Source: Woeseiaceae bacterium (lineage in GTDB: Bacteria; Pseudomonadota; Gammaproteobacteria; Steroidobacterales; Woeseiaceae). From it: a stretch of DNA of 64,000 bases. The stretch is taken from the NCBI GenBank assembly GCA_030065915.1, contig JASJCQ010000002.1:62001-126000 (forward strand), written 5' to 3'. Each line of letters begins with the position of its first letter. Position 1 is the stretch's first letter. The notes below the pieces were generated by a model that was not told the origin of the DNA, did not search any database, and worked only from the letters and a program-made list of their open reading frames with translations. This document shows positions 62,115-64,000 of the stretch, piece after piece. A program made the position numbers and the translations under genes.

Positions 62115-64000
62115 ATGAAAGACACCATCCGCCGTTGTGCGAGTGTGCTGCTTGCCGCAGCCGTGGCCGTACCAGTCACTGGTGCAGTCGCCCAGGACGA
62201 TAGCTTTCTTCTCGAAGAAATCGTTGTCACCGCGCAGAAACGTGAGCAGAACCTGCAGGAAGTCCCTGTTGCGGTAACGGCTTACAACGCTGCAGTTCTG
62301 CAGGATTCCGCAATCAAGGACATGCGTGACCTTGCGACGATTGCGCCTTCCCTGGTTTCCAGCCAGAGTCAGAACTCGACGACGTCGAGCTTCGCGATCC
62401 GAGGTATCGGCACCAGCGCCCAGAACTTTGGTCTCGAGTCCTCCGTTGGCATCTATATCGACGGCGTTTATCGCTCCCGCCAAAGCTCGATCATCAACAA
62501 CCTGGTGGACGTGGAGGCCGTCGAGGTGCTGCGCGGCCCGCAGGGCACTCTGTTCGGTAAGAATACCCCGTCTGGCGCGCTGACGATCCGTACCGTCGCA
62601 CCGGACCACGAGCAGGATGGTTTCTTCGAAGCCACTGCCGGAAATTTCGGCCTGACTAACGTTTCGGCCGCGATGAACTTCTCACTTGTCGACGAAGTGC
62701 TGGCCATGCGCGTTACCGGCTTCTCAAGCACTCGCGACGGCTATGTGGATGTCATCGGCATTGGCGACGACGTGGTCAACGACCGCGATCGATTTGGCGG
62801 TCGCGTACAGTTCCTGTGGACGCCGAACGATAAGCTCGAGGCGCGCCTGATCTGGGACATGGCAGAGATCGATGAAGTCTGCTGTGCAGCCGTTACGCGC
62901 CTGAATAACTTCCAGGACTTCGAAGGTAACCCGGGTTCCGACGCCCTGTTGCAGTTCGGTCTCGGTGTGCCGGTCGTCTCGGCGGATCGTTTCGACGACA
63001 ACGTCATGGCGCTGAACAGACTGCCGCTTTCCACCAACGAAGATTCCGGCGTGTCGCTCGAGCTGAACTACGATTTCGAGAACGCGACGTTTACGTCGAT
63101 CAGTGCCTCCCGCTCTTTTGACAGCACCGACCTGATCGACGCCGACTTCAGCGCAGCGCAGATCCTGACCGACGAGAACCTCTCTGATCAGAGCTCGTTT
63201 TCGCAGGAATTCCGACTGACCGGCGAGTTCGGCCAGGGCAACAACTACGTCGTTGGTGCCTACTACTTCGAGCAGGACCTGGACAACGTTTCTACGCTCA
63301 CGGGCCTGGCCGACACGAGCGCCGTTCTGAACATTCCGCTGACAGACCTGATCGATGGCATCAACGCGGTCAGCGCCGCGACCGGCGGCGCGTTACCGTT
63401 GGTCGCCGACTCCTTCCCGGACGGTTCTTTCGCTACTGACGACATGAGGCAGGAGCACGAGAGCTACGCGGTGTTCGCGCAGGCCGACTTCGCCCTGGGT
63501 GACAACTGGATCCTGACTGCAGGCGCACGCTACACCGACGAGGAAAAGACGCTTCGCTCTACCTTCCTCAATAGCCCGCTTGGCCCCGCGCCCGATGTTG
63601 CGGCAGCCGTTGGCGTACTGACCGGTATCGGCATCTGGCAGGTCGACCCGGCAGCACCGGGTGCGCTGGATCCAACCAACCCGGCCAACCAGCCGACGAT
63701 TCTTGGCGCCTTTTCGCCGTTCTACGTCCCGAGCTGGGGCTTCTACCTGCAGCCGGCGCTGGCACCGCAGGCCAGCGGTGTCGACGTCCTGGAGGACGAC
63801 CAGGTCACCGGCACGATCAAGCTGTCCTACATGCCGAACGAAGACATGATGTGGTATGTGTCCTACGGCACGGGCTACAAGTCCGGCGGTACCAACACGG
63901 ACCGTATCGATCCGTTCTTCGCACAGATTTTCCAGGCTGAGACGTCTACCGCAATCGAGATCGGCATGAAGGCAGACATTCCGGATGCCAACATGCGCGT
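62115..64000 (+). CDS. TonB-dependent outer-membrane receptor, N-terminal part
   Basis: About 628 residues are visible before the right edge. Signal peptide M-K-D-T-I-R-R...A-V-A-Q (cut near residue 27), TonB-box-like L-E-E-I-V-V-T-A-Q-K-R, a plug domain with S-F-A-I-R-G-I-G-T and V-E-V-L-R-G-P-Q-G-T-L-F-G-K-N, then barrel strands with repeated F-S-Q-E-F-R-L and S-Y-G-T-G-Y-K-S-G-G. GAAGGGGGG lies before the ATG. The barrel resembles the large FecA/iron-siderophore-and-polymer group of marine Proteobacteria, but the substrate is unknown and no riboswitch or Fur box precedes it. Confidence 0.93.
   Translation, partial: MKDTIRRCASVLLAAAVAVPVTGAVAQDDSFLLEEIVVTAQKREQNLQEVPVAVTAYNAAVLQDSAIKDMRDLATIAPSLVSSQSQNSTTSSFAIRGIGTSAQNFGLESSVGIYIDGVYRSRQSSIINNLVDVEAVEVLRGPQGTLFGKNTPSGALTIRTVAPDHEQDGFFEATAGNFGLTNVSAAMNFSLVDEVLAMRVTGFSSTRDGYVDVIGIGDDVVNDRDRFGGRVQFLWTPNDKLEARLIWDMAEIDEVCCAAVTRLNNFQDFEGNPGSDALLQFGLGVPVVSADRFDDNVMALNRLPLSTNEDSGVSLELNYDFENATFTSISASRSFDSTDLIDADFSAAQILTDENLSDQSSFSQEFRLTGEFGQGNNYVVGAYYFEQDLDNVSTLTGLADTSAVLNIPLTDLIDGINAVSAATGGALPLVADSFPDGSFATDDMRQEHESYAVFAQADFALGDNWILTAGARYTDEEKTLRSTFLNSPLGPAPDVAAAVGVLTGIGIWQVDPAAPGALDPTNPANQPTILGAFSPFYVPSWGFYLQPALAPQASGVDVLEDDQVTGTIKLSYMPNEDMMWYVSYGTGYKSGGTNTDRIDPFFAQIFQAETSTAIEIGMKADIPDANMR

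Overview
The window is about 64 kb of fairly GC-rich bacterial chromosome with dense, mostly single-copy genes and no prophage, transposase, integrase or CRISPR array that I can see. Gene content points to a free-living aerobic, heterotrophic gammaproteobacterium: the rplU-rpmA-obgE, rpsT, murJ-ribF-lspA block followed by a fimT-pilV-pilW-pilX-pilY1-pilE minor pilin operon, a TPP-riboswitch TonB receptor, monomeric isocitrate dehydrogenase, FeoAB and two TonB receptors. A marine group such as the Woeseiaceae would fit, but that is inference from gene content, not from a marker gene.

Layout. 1-1.1 kb: end of a YhhN-type membrane protein and a TetR regulator. 1.2-7.7 kb: fused isobutyryl-CoA mutase (IcmF), enoyl-CoA hydratase, acyl-CoA dehydrogenase and 3-hydroxyisobutyrate dehydrogenase, that is, branched-chain acyl-CoA (valine-type) catabolism, probably controlled by the TetR protein; the last gene has a 49-bp sequence carrying its own start region repeated three times. 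7.7-11.5 kb: a TPP riboswitch followed by a TonB receptor, a small thiamine-binding protein, a PnuT-type permease and a thiamine-kinase-like protein, a complete thiamine scavenging operon. 11.5-15.8 kb (minus): BipA/TypA, a glyoxalase-II-like hydrolase and an exported amidohydrolase. 16.4-22.5 kb: zinc-type CDF exporter, hypoxanthine phosphoribosyltransferase, deoxynucleoside kinase, Fur-box-controlled feoAB and a methionine/kynurenine-type aminotransferase. 22.5-29.9 kb: secreted and conserved unknown proteins, a NarL-type two-component system, a membrane PAS protein and a zinc-ribbon unknown.

30.0-30.9 kb holds a hairpin-rich tandem repeat array whose units contain remnants of a tRNA 3' half, next to tRNA-Pro(CGG). 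30.9-37.7 kb is the housekeeping block ispB, rplU (with a long Lys/Ala tail), rpmA, obgE, rpsT, murJ, ribF, lspA; ileS, normally between ribF and lspA, is absent. 37.8-45.2 kb is the minor pilin/PilY1 operon, including one small exported protein I do not recognise. 45.3-45.9 kb: a Fur-family regulator with a promoter overlapping a perfect inverted repeat, then tRNA-Thr(CGU). 46-58 kb: two S9 peptidases, a carotenoid-isomerase-like oxidoreductase, a YdjM-type membrane protein, monomeric IDH, a Tat-exported aldo-keto-reductase-fold protein lacking the usual catalytic residues, and a GST. 58.2-64 kb: a TPR lipoprotein, a membrane-anchored helical-repeat protein of unknown function and a second TonB receptor running off the right edge.

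I see no single large new system. The best candidates for new biology are the triplicated start region, the tRNA-derived repeat array with its strand-asymmetric inverted repeat, the L21 tail, and the unrecognised proteins in the pilus operon and around 24-26 kb and 59.7-61.8 kb.
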